Assembly (NCBI GenBank): GCA_905479625.1
Contig: CAJQNF010000045.1
Span: 26,143 to 90,142, forward strand
Direction of reading: 5' to 3'
Source of the DNA: an uncultured Flavobacteriaceae bacterium
GTDB lineage: Bacteria; Bacteroidota; Bacteroidia; Flavobacteriales; Flavobacteriaceae
DNA length: 64,000 nt
Shown: one piece after another, positions 55,775 through 64,000 of the stretch
How the letters are laid out: each line of letters starts with the position of its first letter
Numbering within the stretch: the stretch's first letter is position 1
Made by a program: the position numbers and the translations under genes
The notes under the pieces: model-generated
Database searches by the model: none
Told to the model about the DNA's origin: nothing
The model's input: the letters and a program-made list of their open reading frames with translations, nothing else

Positions 55775-56317
55775 ATGAAAGTCATATCCTTAAATATTGC
55801 TAAGCCAACTGAGATTTCATGGAGGGGGAAAGCCATCACGACAGGTATTTATAAATCTAGTGTGGCCGGACCTATTTTTTTAGATAAGGAGGGTTTAGAA
55901 AATGATGCAGTAATAGACAGGAAGTATCATGGAGGAATGGATCAGGCAGTTTATGCCTATGGCCATAATCACTATCAGTTCTGGAAGGAACTGTATCCTT
56001 TATTAACTTTTAGCAATGGTTTTTTTGGAGAGAACCTCACCGTTTCAAACCTGGATGAGACAAAGATTCAAGTAGGAGATATTTATGAGCTAGGGGAAAC
56101 GATTGTCCAAGTGACAAAACCCAGACAGCCTTGTTACAAGTTAGGCATTCGGTTCAATGACCCGGCAGTGATAAAACAATTTTGGAATACTTCCAAAAGC
56201 GGCATCTACTTTAGAATATTGCAAACTGGAAAAGTAGCTATAGACGATGAGTTTAAGCTAATTGAAAAAGCTCATAACTCACCCTCTATAGCTGAAGTTT
56301 TTAGGTCTAAAAAATAA
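55775..56317 (+). CDS. MOSC-domain protein (YiiM-like)
   Basis: DRKYHGGMDQAVYAYGHNHYQFWKE; FGENLTVSNLDE; PRQPCYKLGIRFND. Confidence 0.93.
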   Translation: MKVISLNIAKPTEISWRGKAITTGIYKSSVAGPIFLDKEGLENDAVIDRKYHGGMDQAVYAYGHNHYQFWKELYPLLTFSNGFFGENLTVSNLDETKIQVGDIYELGETIVQVTKPRQPCYKLGIRFNDPAVIKQFWNTSKSGIYFRILQTGKVAIDDEFKLIEKAHNSPSIAEVFRSKK

Positions 56318-56320
56318 AAA

Positions 56321-56725
56321 CTATTTTTTAGCTAAAAGATCTCTAATTTCTGCAAGAAGTTCTTCCTGACTAGGACCAGCTGGTGGTGCTGGAGCTTCTT
56401 CTTCTTCTTTTTTCAGTTTATTGACCGCTTTTACGATGAGGAACATTACAAAAGCAACAATAATAAAATCAATTATATTGGTGATAAAAGCACCGTATAA
56501 AACTGCTACGGTTCCTTCAACAACGCCTTCTGCATTTGCAACGCCTTCCCTAACGATCCATTTAAGGTCTTTGAGGTCCGATTTTAGTAATAGTCCTATT
56601 AAAGGAGATACGATTCCTGCTGTAAAGGAAGTGACAACACTTTTAAAAGCGGCACCCATTACAAAACCAACGGCAATGTCTAACAGACTGCCTTTTAAGG
56701 CAAATTCTTTAAATTCTTTGAGCAT
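56321..56725 (-). CDS. mscL: Large-conductance mechanosensitive channel
   Basis: MLKEFKEFALKGSLLDIAVGFVMGAAFKSVVTSF. Confidence 0.97.
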   Translation of the reverse strand: MLKEFKEFALKGSLLDIAVGFVMGAAFKSVVTSFTAGIVSPLIGLLLKSDLKDLKWIVREGVANAEGVVEGTVAVLYGAFITNIIDFIIVAFVMFLIVKAVNKLKKEEEEAPAPPAGPSQEELLAEIRDLLAKK

Positions 56726-56770
56726 GATGTTTAAATTAAGATTTGTGTTGCAGCGAAGATAATAAAAATA

Positions 56771-57871
56771 CTATATAGAAATGCGCCTAATTCTACTCGT
56801 AAATGCAGTAAGTATTTCGTAACTAATTGTGGAGGCGGCGTTTGCTAAATCAAGAATATCTTGTTGGCTATCAAAAATGATAACTTGATCACCCTCTTCG
56901 CATTGAATATTGGTCACATCAATCATTATCATATCCATGCAAACATTTCCAATAACAGGCGCTTTGTGCCCATTGACTTCAACAGATGTCATGCCCTGAC
57001 CAAAGCTCCTAAAAAATCCATCAGCATGACCGATAGGCAAGGTAGCCGTCTTCATATCCTTTTGAGATATAAACCCGCGATTGTATCCAACACTTTGGCC
57101 CATATCAATTTGATGAATTTGTGAGATGACCGTTTTTAAAGAAAGCACATTTTTTAAACTGGAATTGAGCTTTGGGTCATTTGTAAACCCGAACAATCCT
57201 AAGCCTAACCGTACCATATTGAAATGAGCCTCAGGATAATTTATGATTCCAGAAGTATTACTCATATGCATGACAGGCTGATAGCCTAAGGAAGTGGTGA
57301 AATCATCAGCAATAGATTTAAAAGCTTTAATTTGATTTATAGAATAAACGCTTTCATTGCCGTCTTCTGAAGCCACTAAATGTGAAAAGATAGAAGATAG
57401 ATAAGCAGAATCTTGATTTTTTAATTGTTCCAAAAGAAAATCTGTATCAGAACTCTTGAAACCAAGCCTGTTTAATCCGGTATTAAATTTAATATGTATG
57501 GGATATGCAGTCAATTTTAATCTGTTGGATAAGTGCAGGAAATCCAGAAAAATCTTCTTGCTATATAAATTGGGCTCTAAGTCATATTCAATAAGAAGCT
57601 CCAAATTACTTATTTGGGGATGCAATACTAAAATAGGTGTTTTTATACCTGCATTTCTTAATGTAATACCTTCATCTGTATAGGCAACTGCAAAATAATC
57701 TACATGTTGCTGCTCAAGAAAATGGGATAAGATAAGCGGGTCAGAACCATAAGCAGAAGCCTTAACTACGGCAAGAACTTTTGTTCCCTTTTGTAGTTTC
57801 GAACGAAAAAAATTAAGGTTGTGTTCAATAGAAGATAAGTCAATCTCCAAAACCGTTGGATTATTGTTCAT
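56771..57871 (-). CDS. alr: Alanine racemase
   Basis: [23 protein letters not shown]; '[11 protein letters not shown]'; [13 protein letters not shown]. Confidence 0.95.
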   Translation of the reverse strand: MNNNPTVLEIDLSSIEHNLNFFRSKLQKGTKVLAVVKASAYGSDPLILSHFLEQQHVDYFAVAYTDEGITLRNAGIKTPILVLHPQISNLELLIEYDLEPNLYSKKIFLDFLHLSNRLKLTAYPIHIKFNTGLNRLGFKSSDTDFLLEQLKNQDSAYLSSIFSHLVASEDGNESVYSINQIKAFKSIADDFTTSLGYQPVMHMSNTSGIINYPEAHFNMVRLGLGLFGFTNDPKLNSSLKNVLSLKTVISQIHQIDMGQSVGYNRGFISQKDMKTATLPIGHADGFFRSFGQGMTSVEVNGHKAPVIGNVCMDMIMIDVTNIQCEEGDQVIIFDSQQDILDLANAASTISYEILTAFTSRIRRISI

Positions 57872-58484
57872 TGGATCCCTTAGTTAATTCTTCTTTCTCT
57901 TGCTTTTCCTTTTGGATTTCTTTATAATATGCAGCTCTGCTAAGTGGTTCATATTCATGCACTTCTCCTAAAACGACAAGTCGTTCATCGGGAATTGTTC
58001 TGTGGCTAAAGTGAGCCAAATTTCCTGTTTTGGTGCAAACAGCATGAACCTTGGTCACATACTCTGCGGTGGCCATAAGTGCCGGCATAGGGCCAAAAGG
58101 TTTGCCTTTAAAATCCATATCAAGCCCCGCTACGATCACCCGGATTCCTCTATTGGCTAAATCATTACAAACATTTACAATTTCATCGTCAAAAAACTGT
58201 GCTTCATCAATACCAACAACATCTATTTCATTGGCTAAAAGTCTGATATTTGCAGAAGAAGGCACCGGAGTACATCTTATTTCATTCTCATCATGAGAAA
58301 CTACTAATTCGTCTGCGTATCTGGTATCCATAGCGGGTTTGAAAATTTCGACGCTCTGCTTAGCAAACTGAGCTCTTTTCAAACGACGGATAAGTTCTTC
58401 GGTTTTACCCGAGAACATGGAACCACAGATCACTTCGATCCAACCAAATTTTTCTGTATGATTTACTGTATTTTCTAAAAACAT
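57861..58484 (-). CDS. tdk: Thymidine kinase
   Basis: [41 protein letters not shown]; overlaps alr by 11 bp. Confidence 0.97.
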   Translation of the reverse strand: MFLENTVNHTEKFGWIEVICGSMFSGKTEELIRRLKRAQFAKQSVEIFKPAMDTRYADELVVSHDENEIRCTPVPSSANIRLLANEIDVVGIDEAQFFDDEIVNVCNDLANRGIRVIVAGLDMDFKGKPFGPMPALMATAEYVTKVHAVCTKTGNLAHFSHRTIPDERLVVLGEVHEYEPLSRAAYYKEIQKEKQEKEELTKGSNEQ

Positions 58485-58629
58485 CTAAGAAGTGTTGTCA
58501 TTGACTAAAAAGCAATATTTAGCTTGTAAGTTATAACAAAAGTAATGAAATTCTTTAGTAGTATTTTCTTTTGAAAATGTTAATTTTGTATCTTTCTCAA
58601 ATAGTGATTAGTACCTGCCTAAATTTATA

Positions 58630-59322
58630 GTGATGTTGAATAATTTGATCGAAGATCTACGAATACTAGCCGAATCGATTTTAAAGGAGGAACAAGTTTC
58701 TGATGTCGAGTCGAAGCTCGAACAGGCGAGAGGCTTGTATGAAAAACTATTGATACTGGATCATTTAGAGAAAAAATCTAATCAAGATGATTCTGCAGCA
58801 GTTATCGAGCAGATTGAAGAACCCAAAACAGAGCTGGATAGAGAGACATTAAGCCCTGTTGAAAATAAGGACCTTAAAGAAGCGGTTACAGAAGAACCTG
58901 AAACTCCTATTATCGACGAAGAGGAACCGCCTTTGAGTCTAAATGATTTATTTGTTCCCACATTTGATGGTATCAAAGAGGATATGAGTCAAAAAGCGGA
59001 GTTTAAAGACACAGTTTCTTTAGATGAGACTGAAAACCTGTTTCAAACAAAAAAAGAGGAGCCGAAGCAACTATCGTTAAACGATAAATTGGTTGGGAGT
59101 AGCATACAAGTTGGTCTAAATGACAGAATTGCTTTTGTTAATAAGCTATTTAATTTTAGTCAATCTGACTTTAATAAGGCACTAACAAAACTAAATGGCT
59201 TTGAATCTAAAAAAGAAGCAATAAATTATTTTCAATACCAGGTCAAACCTAACTATAATTGGAAGGGTAAGGAAGAACTTGAGGAAAGAATGATCACGCT
59301 AATTGAAAGAAAATTTTTATAA
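58630..59322 (+). CDS. Hypothetical cytoplasmic protein with acidic linker
   Basis: 230-aa ORF, start ATG 58630 or 58633; C-terminal LNDRIAFVNKLFNFSQSDFNKALTKLNGFESKKEAINYFQ. Confidence 0.75.
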   Translation: MMLNNLIEDLRILAESILKEEQVSDVESKLEQARGLYEKLLILDHLEKKSNQDDSAAVIEQIEEPKTELDRETLSPVENKDLKEAVTEEPETPIIDEEEPPLSLNDLFVPTFDGIKEDMSQKAEFKDTVSLDETENLFQTKKEEPKQLSLNDKLVGSSIQVGLNDRIAFVNKLFNFSQSDFNKALTKLNGFESKKEAINYFQYQVKPNYNWKGKEELEERMITLIERKFL

Positions 59323-61020
59323 CTAATTGTTTTTCTTTTGTCTCCTTTCTTTACGCTTTAATTGTCTTTTTTTCTTTTTCGCTTCTTTTTCTGTAGTCAT
59401 TCCGAATGGAGCAATGGTGTTCACTATTCCGCTTTGCACTGTTTTCCACAAAATATTTCCAAATCCCTTATACAAAACACGGTCAAAATTCATCGTTGCT
59501 TCTCGTAGCTCACCATTATTTCCAGGATTAGATTTGTGGATTAAATTGTTAACCGACCAACTTAGAAAACCATTTTTCTCGGTTTTTTTCGGTTTGAAAA
59601 CTTCAGCCTCCAGATCATAGTATTTTAATTTCATTGTTCCATGAGAATTATAGTTGTCGGCTGTTGCCTGAAAAGACAGGCTCTCAATTCTTCCATTTAA
59701 CACTTTTAGACCTAGTGCAGGAATTATAGCGGAATCGTAAAAAGTCATTGATGAGGGTCCTAAATAGCCACTAAAATAAAAGGTATCTTGGTTGTTGGTA
59801 AGTGGCAATAGCATGTCAACATGCAAATCAGCCTTTCCCATGAATTTGGAGCTTAAATCGATTTTCATTGGCACCTCACGATATTTTTTAATAGAACTGA
59901 CATTAAAAATATTAATGTTTAAGTCTTTCATCGTGGCTTTCATGAGAATGTCTCTATTCTCTAGCTTTTCTTCATAAACCAGTTCACTTTTATCTAATGA
60001 TACTTTATGAATAAGAAGCGGCATTTTCATTTCTTTTAGTAATTGATGAGGAAACTTTGGCCGTTTGTTCAAGTCAAATGGCTTCCTTTTATCTTTAAAG
60101 ATTTCCACAGACATTTTTGACATCTTAATGCTGTCCATGAAGAGTCCTTTTTTTTCAAAAGCTTTTTCAAGGTCAAAATTATAAATTTTCAGTTCTTTTA
60201 TGCTGATATCGTAAACTTCGGTATTATAGACATATGAGTTCGCCAAAGTCAGTTTGTTGACAAGAGGCTTGTATTTAAGATTGTTAATCTGCAAATGATC
60301 CTCACCAAAATGGTATTTTAATGCATCGATTGAAAAACTATACTTTATGTTTGGAAAATCAACTTTGATCCTGGTCATTTCAAAGGATTCCGAGACGGGT
60401 AATAATTTAAAATAATTTTCAGATAGTTCCTCTAATTTAAAGCCGGTTACTTCAAAATTAAGAGGCTTATTCTCGAATGTGATTTTATTTGTGTTTATAT
60501 CGATAAGTTGCACTTTTAAATTTGTAATCTTAACGAGATCAAGTTGAAAACCTTCTAATTTTTCTAGATGAATGGAATCAAATTCGATTGATTCTTTTTT
60601 AGTGTTTGAAGCCTGCTTTTTACCATTTGAAATTTGCTGATACAAGGGATCATCAATTATTATTTTATTAATCTTCAGTTTTTTATTAAACAATAAGGGA
60701 GATAATTGTATACCTCTAAGTTTAAGTCTTGAAATAGAAAGCTTTTGTAAAGATTGTTTTCCCAGTTCGTTATTTTTCAATTTGATCATTGATGAGTCTG
60801 TTGGACCCAAATGAATTTCAGAAAAAACCAGCGACCGGTCAAATAGACTAAACTTAGTGCTTTCAATGGATAAATGGAGGTTTTCTATATGCTGTTCTTT
60901 CAGTAATTCCGTTACTTTTGAAGAAATAATTCTTGATACGATAACACTTGCCAATAATACCAATAGCGCAAGCCCAAGGATTATACCAGCTGCAATTTTG
61001 TATTTCTTTTTCATCGCCAT
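59323..61020 (-). CDS. Membrane-anchored AsmA/DUF748-like protein
   Basis: Single N-terminal TM then long beta-rich repeats; 'IASLESTKF..'-type segments; C-terminal KKKKRQLKRKERRQKKNN. Confidence 0.6.
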   Translation of the reverse strand: MAMKKKYKIAAGIILGLALLVLLASVIVSRIISSKVTELLKEQHIENLHLSIESTKFSLFDRSLVFSEIHLGPTDSSMIKLKNNELGKQSLQKLSISRLKLRGIQLSPLLFNKKLKINKIIIDDPLYQQISNGKKQASNTKKESIEFDSIHLEKLEGFQLDLVKITNLKVQLIDINTNKITFENKPLNFEVTGFKLEELSENYFKLLPVSESFEMTRIKVDFPNIKYSFSIDALKYHFGEDHLQINNLKYKPLVNKLTLANSYVYNTEVYDISIKELKIYNFDLEKAFEKKGLFMDSIKMSKMSVEIFKDKRKPFDLNKRPKFPHQLLKEMKMPLLIHKVSLDKSELVYEEKLENRDILMKATMKDLNINIFNVSSIKKYREVPMKIDLSSKFMGKADLHVDMLLPLTNNQDTFYFSGYLGPSSMTFYDSAIIPALGLKVLNGRIESLSFQATADNYNSHGTMKLKYYDLEAEVFKPKKTEKNGFLSWSVNNLIHKSNPGNNGELREATMNFDRVLYKGFGNILWKTVQSGIVNTIAPFGMTTEKEAKKKKRQLKRKERRQKKNN

Positions 61021-61065
61021 GATTACAGCGAAAAGTGTTTGGAAAGAGTTAGCATTGGTATAGTT

Positions 61066-61413
61066 TTATTTAATAGATTCTTTTAATAGGGTCAGATTCT
61101 TCTTGTCACTTCCAATAAATATCTGATTATCAAATATAATCACAGGACGTTTAAGGAACGTATAATCGCTTAATATGAACTGTTTAAAATCAAGCTCTTT
61201 TAAGACTTCATTTTTTAAACCCATGGCAGAATATTTTTTAGCTCGTCGGCTAAAAAGCGATTCATAGCTTCCGGACAGCTCTCGCATTTCTTCAAGTTGT
61301 GTCGATGTTATTGCTTGAGTTTTAATTTCTTGAAACTCAAAACCATCGAGTGAAATGGACTTCATTATCTTTTTGCAAGTGTCACAAGTTTGTAAATAGT
61401 ATATTTTTTTCAT
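61066..61413 (-). CDS. ArsC/Spx-like thioredoxin-fold protein
   Basis: YYLQTCDTCKKIMKSIS...FQEIKTQAITSTQLEEM; 'FLKRPVIIFDNQIFIG'. Confidence 0.85.
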   Translation of the reverse strand: MKKIYYLQTCDTCKKIMKSISLDGFEFQEIKTQAITSTQLEEMRELSGSYESLFSRRAKKYSAMGLKNEVLKELDFKQFILSDYTFLKRPVIIFDNQIFIGSDKKNLTLLKESIK

Positions 61414-61477
61414 TTATTTTACTGATAGGAGATTGTCTAAGCTTAAAGTTACTTATTTTTAAATAATTTTATAAGAG

Positions 61478-61933
61478 ATGGAAAAACTATTTGAAACGGC
61501 TCTATTTACAAGAGTGTCATTGCTAAACATTTTAGAATCAAAGTCATACGAGAAACTTGTTGATATACCTGAAAATTTTAAAAACTCAATTTTCTGGAAT
61601 ATTGCGCACTTATTAGTTACACAACAACTTCTTTGTTATAAATTGTCAGGTCTTGAAATCAAAATCGACCAGGATTTGGTTAGCAAATACGGGAAAGGGG
61701 CCACAGCCATTGCGGAAGTTGAGCCTTCGGATATACAGTATGTGAAAGATAATTTGGTATCTGCCATGGCTCAAACTAAAGAAGACTTTAACGACGGTCT
61801 TTTTGAAAATTTTACACCTTACATGACGAGTACTGGAATAGAATTAAAGAGTGTTGAAGATGCAATTAGTTTTAGTACGTTCCACGATGGAATTCACCTG
61901 GGAATCGTACTTTCATTAATGAAAATCGTTTAA
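61478..61933 (+). CDS. DinB-like four-helix-bundle protein
   Basis: FWNIAHLLVTQQLLCYKLSG; FSTFHDGIHLGIVLSLMKIV. Confidence 0.85.
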   Translation: MEKLFETALFTRVSLLNILESKSYEKLVDIPENFKNSIFWNIAHLLVTQQLLCYKLSGLEIKIDQDLVSKYGKGATAIAEVEPSDIQYVKDNLVSAMAQTKEDFNDGLFENFTPYMTSTGIELKSVEDAISFSTFHDGIHLGIVLSLMKIV

Positions 61934-61943
61934 TTTATAGCTT

Positions 61944-63089
61944 GTGGAATTTAATACTAAAGTGATTCATGGGGGGCAAAAGCACGATCCAAGTACAGGA
62001 GCCGTGATGCCTCCAATATATCAGACTTCAACTTATGCGCAGGTTTCCCCTGGAGATCACAAAGGATATGAATATTCGAGAACAGGAAACCCCACAAGAA
62101 CAGCCTTAGAAAACTCGTTAGCGAGCATAGAAAACGGGAATTATGGTCTGGCATTTGCTTCAGGTTTGGCTTCTATTGATGCTATCATGAAACTATTACA
62201 GCCCGGAGATGAGGTCATTTCAACAAACGATCTATACGGAGGGACTTTTAGACTGTTCTCGTCCATATTTAAGAAATTTGGAATCAAATTTCATTTTGTT
62301 AAGATGGACAATATTGATAATATAGAAAAATGTATTAACGATAAAACAAAAATAATCTGGGTTGAATCTCCAACCAATCCTATGATGGGCATCATTGACA
62401 TTAGAAAATGCGCAGCGCTTTCAAGTAATAAAAATATATTATTAGTAGTTGACAATACTTTTGCTACACCTTATTTACAAAAGCCATTAGATCTTGGTGC
62501 AGATGTCGTAATGCATTCGGCAACTAAGTATTTAGGTGGCCATTCTGATGTGGTTATGGGCGCATTGGTCGTTAAAAATAAAGAACTCTCAGAAAAGTTA
62601 TATTTTATTCAAAATGCAAGTGGTGCTGTGTGTGGACCAATGGATAGTTTTTTGGTCTTAAGAGGCATAAAAACCCTCCATGTTAGAATGCAGCGACATT
62701 GTGAAAATGGATCGGCTGTAGCCCATTATTTAAAGTCACACCCTAAAGTAGGCAAGGTTTATTGGCCAGGTTTTGAAGAACATCCTAATCATGACATCGC
62801 AAAATCTCAAATGAAAGACTTTGGAGGAATGTTGTCATTTAGTCTTAAAGGGGATAAATATAAGGATGCGATCAAAATACTTGAGAATCTTAAAGTATTT
62901 ACGCTTGCAGAATCGTTAGGAGGTGTGGAATCATTGAGTGGCCATCCTTCAAGTATGACACATGCTTCAATACCAAAAGAGGAAAGAGAAAAAACTGGAG
63001 TAATAGATTCTTTAATCAGGCTAAGTGTTGGAATAGAAGCTGAATCTGATCTTATTGCAGATCTGAAAAATGCCTTGCAGTTGGTTTAG
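61944..63089 (+). CDS. Cys/Met-metabolism PLP-dependent enzyme (cystathionine gamma-synthase/lyase type)
   Basis: YEYSRTGNPTRTALENSLASIENG; VMHSATKYLGGHSDVVMGALV; ESLGGVESLSGHPSSMTHASIPKEER. Confidence 0.95.
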   Translation: MEFNTKVIHGGQKHDPSTGAVMPPIYQTSTYAQVSPGDHKGYEYSRTGNPTRTALENSLASIENGNYGLAFASGLASIDAIMKLLQPGDEVISTNDLYGGTFRLFSSIFKKFGIKFHFVKMDNIDNIEKCINDKTKIIWVESPTNPMMGIIDIRKCAALSSNKNILLVVDNTFATPYLQKPLDLGADVVMHSATKYLGGHSDVVMGALVVKNKELSEKLYFIQNASGAVCGPMDSFLVLRGIKTLHVRMQRHCENGSAVAHYLKSHPKVGKVYWPGFEEHPNHDIAKSQMKDFGGMLSFSLKGDKYKDAIKILENLKVFTLAESLGGVESLSGHPSSMTHASIPKEEREKTGVIDSLIRLSVGIEAESDLIADLKNALQLV

Positions 63090-63865
63090 TTTTTACCGAA
63101 AACGTAAATAACACCTGCAGTAAAGAAGACCATAGAGTCATTACTTTTATTAGCAGGATCGTCCGCTGCATTTAAACCTTCTACCACATCAGAAAAATAA
63201 TATTGGTATCTGCCTTCCAAACTAAAATCGACCTGATCTAGGCCAAAGCGGACACCAGCACCTGCTGAGGCAGAAAATATGTTTTCTGCATCAAGAAAAA
63301 CAGCATCTTCCTGCCATTTATCGATTAATTCAGTATAAGGCTCTTCTTTTCCTTTTAAAGAGACATCATCTACAAGGATATCTGGTTGTGAATAACTATA
63401 ATGAACACCAATTGTAACAAATGGATTAATAGATCCAGAACTTTTATAAAAAGAAGCATAATCTTCTAGTTCAAGTATATAATATTCTAAATTTAAGCCG
63501 GCATTATAAAGCTTTATCTGCGCCTTCATTGCGTCAAGCTTTACTGAAGTTCCAGAAGGTTCAAAGCCCACATTAGTATTATTCATATAAGATAACTCAG
63601 CTTTTAGCTTAAAGTGTTCACTGAAAAAAGAGGAACCACTACGCCAATTGTACTGACTTCCGAAAAATTTTAAATAATAGGAAATTCCAAATGCCAGGGT
63701 AGCTTGGTTTTGTGCAGCAAATTCTGAACTTAAACCCATATCAGTTTGAAACATCGCGGGACCGAAAAATACACCTACTTCACTACTGAAACTTGTTTGA
63801 GCTTTAGCATTAGTGAAAAAGAAGAAAAGTATGAATACACAAAGTTTAGGTAAAAGTTTCTTCAT
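63086..63865 (-). CDS. Outer-membrane beta-barrel-type protein
   Basis: Signal peptide (FFFFTNAKAQ); alternating beta pattern; C-terminal 'MVFFTAGVIYVFGKN'. Confidence 0.75.
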   Translation of the reverse strand: MKKLLPKLCVFILFFFFTNAKAQTSFSSEVGVFFGPAMFQTDMGLSSEFAAQNQATLAFGISYYLKFFGSQYNWRSGSSFFSEHFKLKAELSYMNNTNVGFEPSGTSVKLDAMKAQIKLYNAGLNLEYYILELEDYASFYKSSGSINPFVTIGVHYSYSQPDILVDDVSLKGKEEPYTELIDKWQEDAVFLDAENIFSASAGAGVRFGLDQVDFSLEGRYQYYFSDVVEGLNAADDPANKSNDSMVFFTAGVIYVFGKN

Positions 63866-64000
63866 GGTTTAGTTAAAATTTAAGGTACTATTTAGCACAA
63901 ATATAAAAAAGAAATCTCTTAATTCTTTCTTTTCAAAACAAAAAACTCAAAATATTAATATTTATTGTTGTAATAATTCAATATTTGGGTCCCAAAAAAT

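Noticed and set aside
1-64000. CRISPR arrays, tRNA/rRNA genes, transposases, phage genes, toxin-antitoxin or restriction-modification systems
   Set aside because: Looked for periodic repeats, tRNA-like T-loops and hallmark proteins in all sizeable gaps; none supported. The YwqK-like protein (33075-33425) is often mislabelled an antitoxin in databases, but no toxin partner is present.

Overview
AT-rich chromosomal window from a Bacteroidota member, most likely Flavobacteriia. It is densely coded, with about 55 credible protein genes. I saw no rRNA, tRNA, CRISPR array, prophage or transposase. The content is mostly core or lineage-core: ybeY (5' end cut by the window edge), mnmG, a porZ-like gene, recO, lpxD, rnpA, purD, a phoR/phoB-like two-component pair, an ABC-F protein, tandem POT peptide transporters with a DPP-IV-like peptidase, a class II-like HMG-CoA reductase, sodA, yicC, gmk, nadD, a GH3-family protein, mscL, alr and tdk. 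A run of minus-strand genes (about 13.4-26.8 kb) is more accessory in character. It includes a lipoprotein-type ADP-ribosylglycohydrolase homologue, a BBE-type FAD oxidoreductase, and an animal-SRD5A1-like 5-alpha-reductase overlapping a 3beta-HSD/epimerase-like gene. The most notable non-coding observations are: (i) two parS-like centromere sites, TGTTTCACGTGAAACA upstream of mnmG and a 15/16 match inside the next methyltransferase gene; (ii) arrays of TTAACA-like hexamers at exact 11-bp pitch on both sides of the phoR/phoB-like operon, suggesting a Pho-box-like regulon covering a YwqK-like gene and a Cys-repeat lipoprotein/TonB-receptor pair; (iii) unannotated small ORFs (22 and 51 codons) in otherwise empty gaps; (iv) a conserved-hypothetical protein with nucleoside-phosphorylase-like motifs in its C-terminal half. 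All assignments come from reading the sequence; no searches were run.
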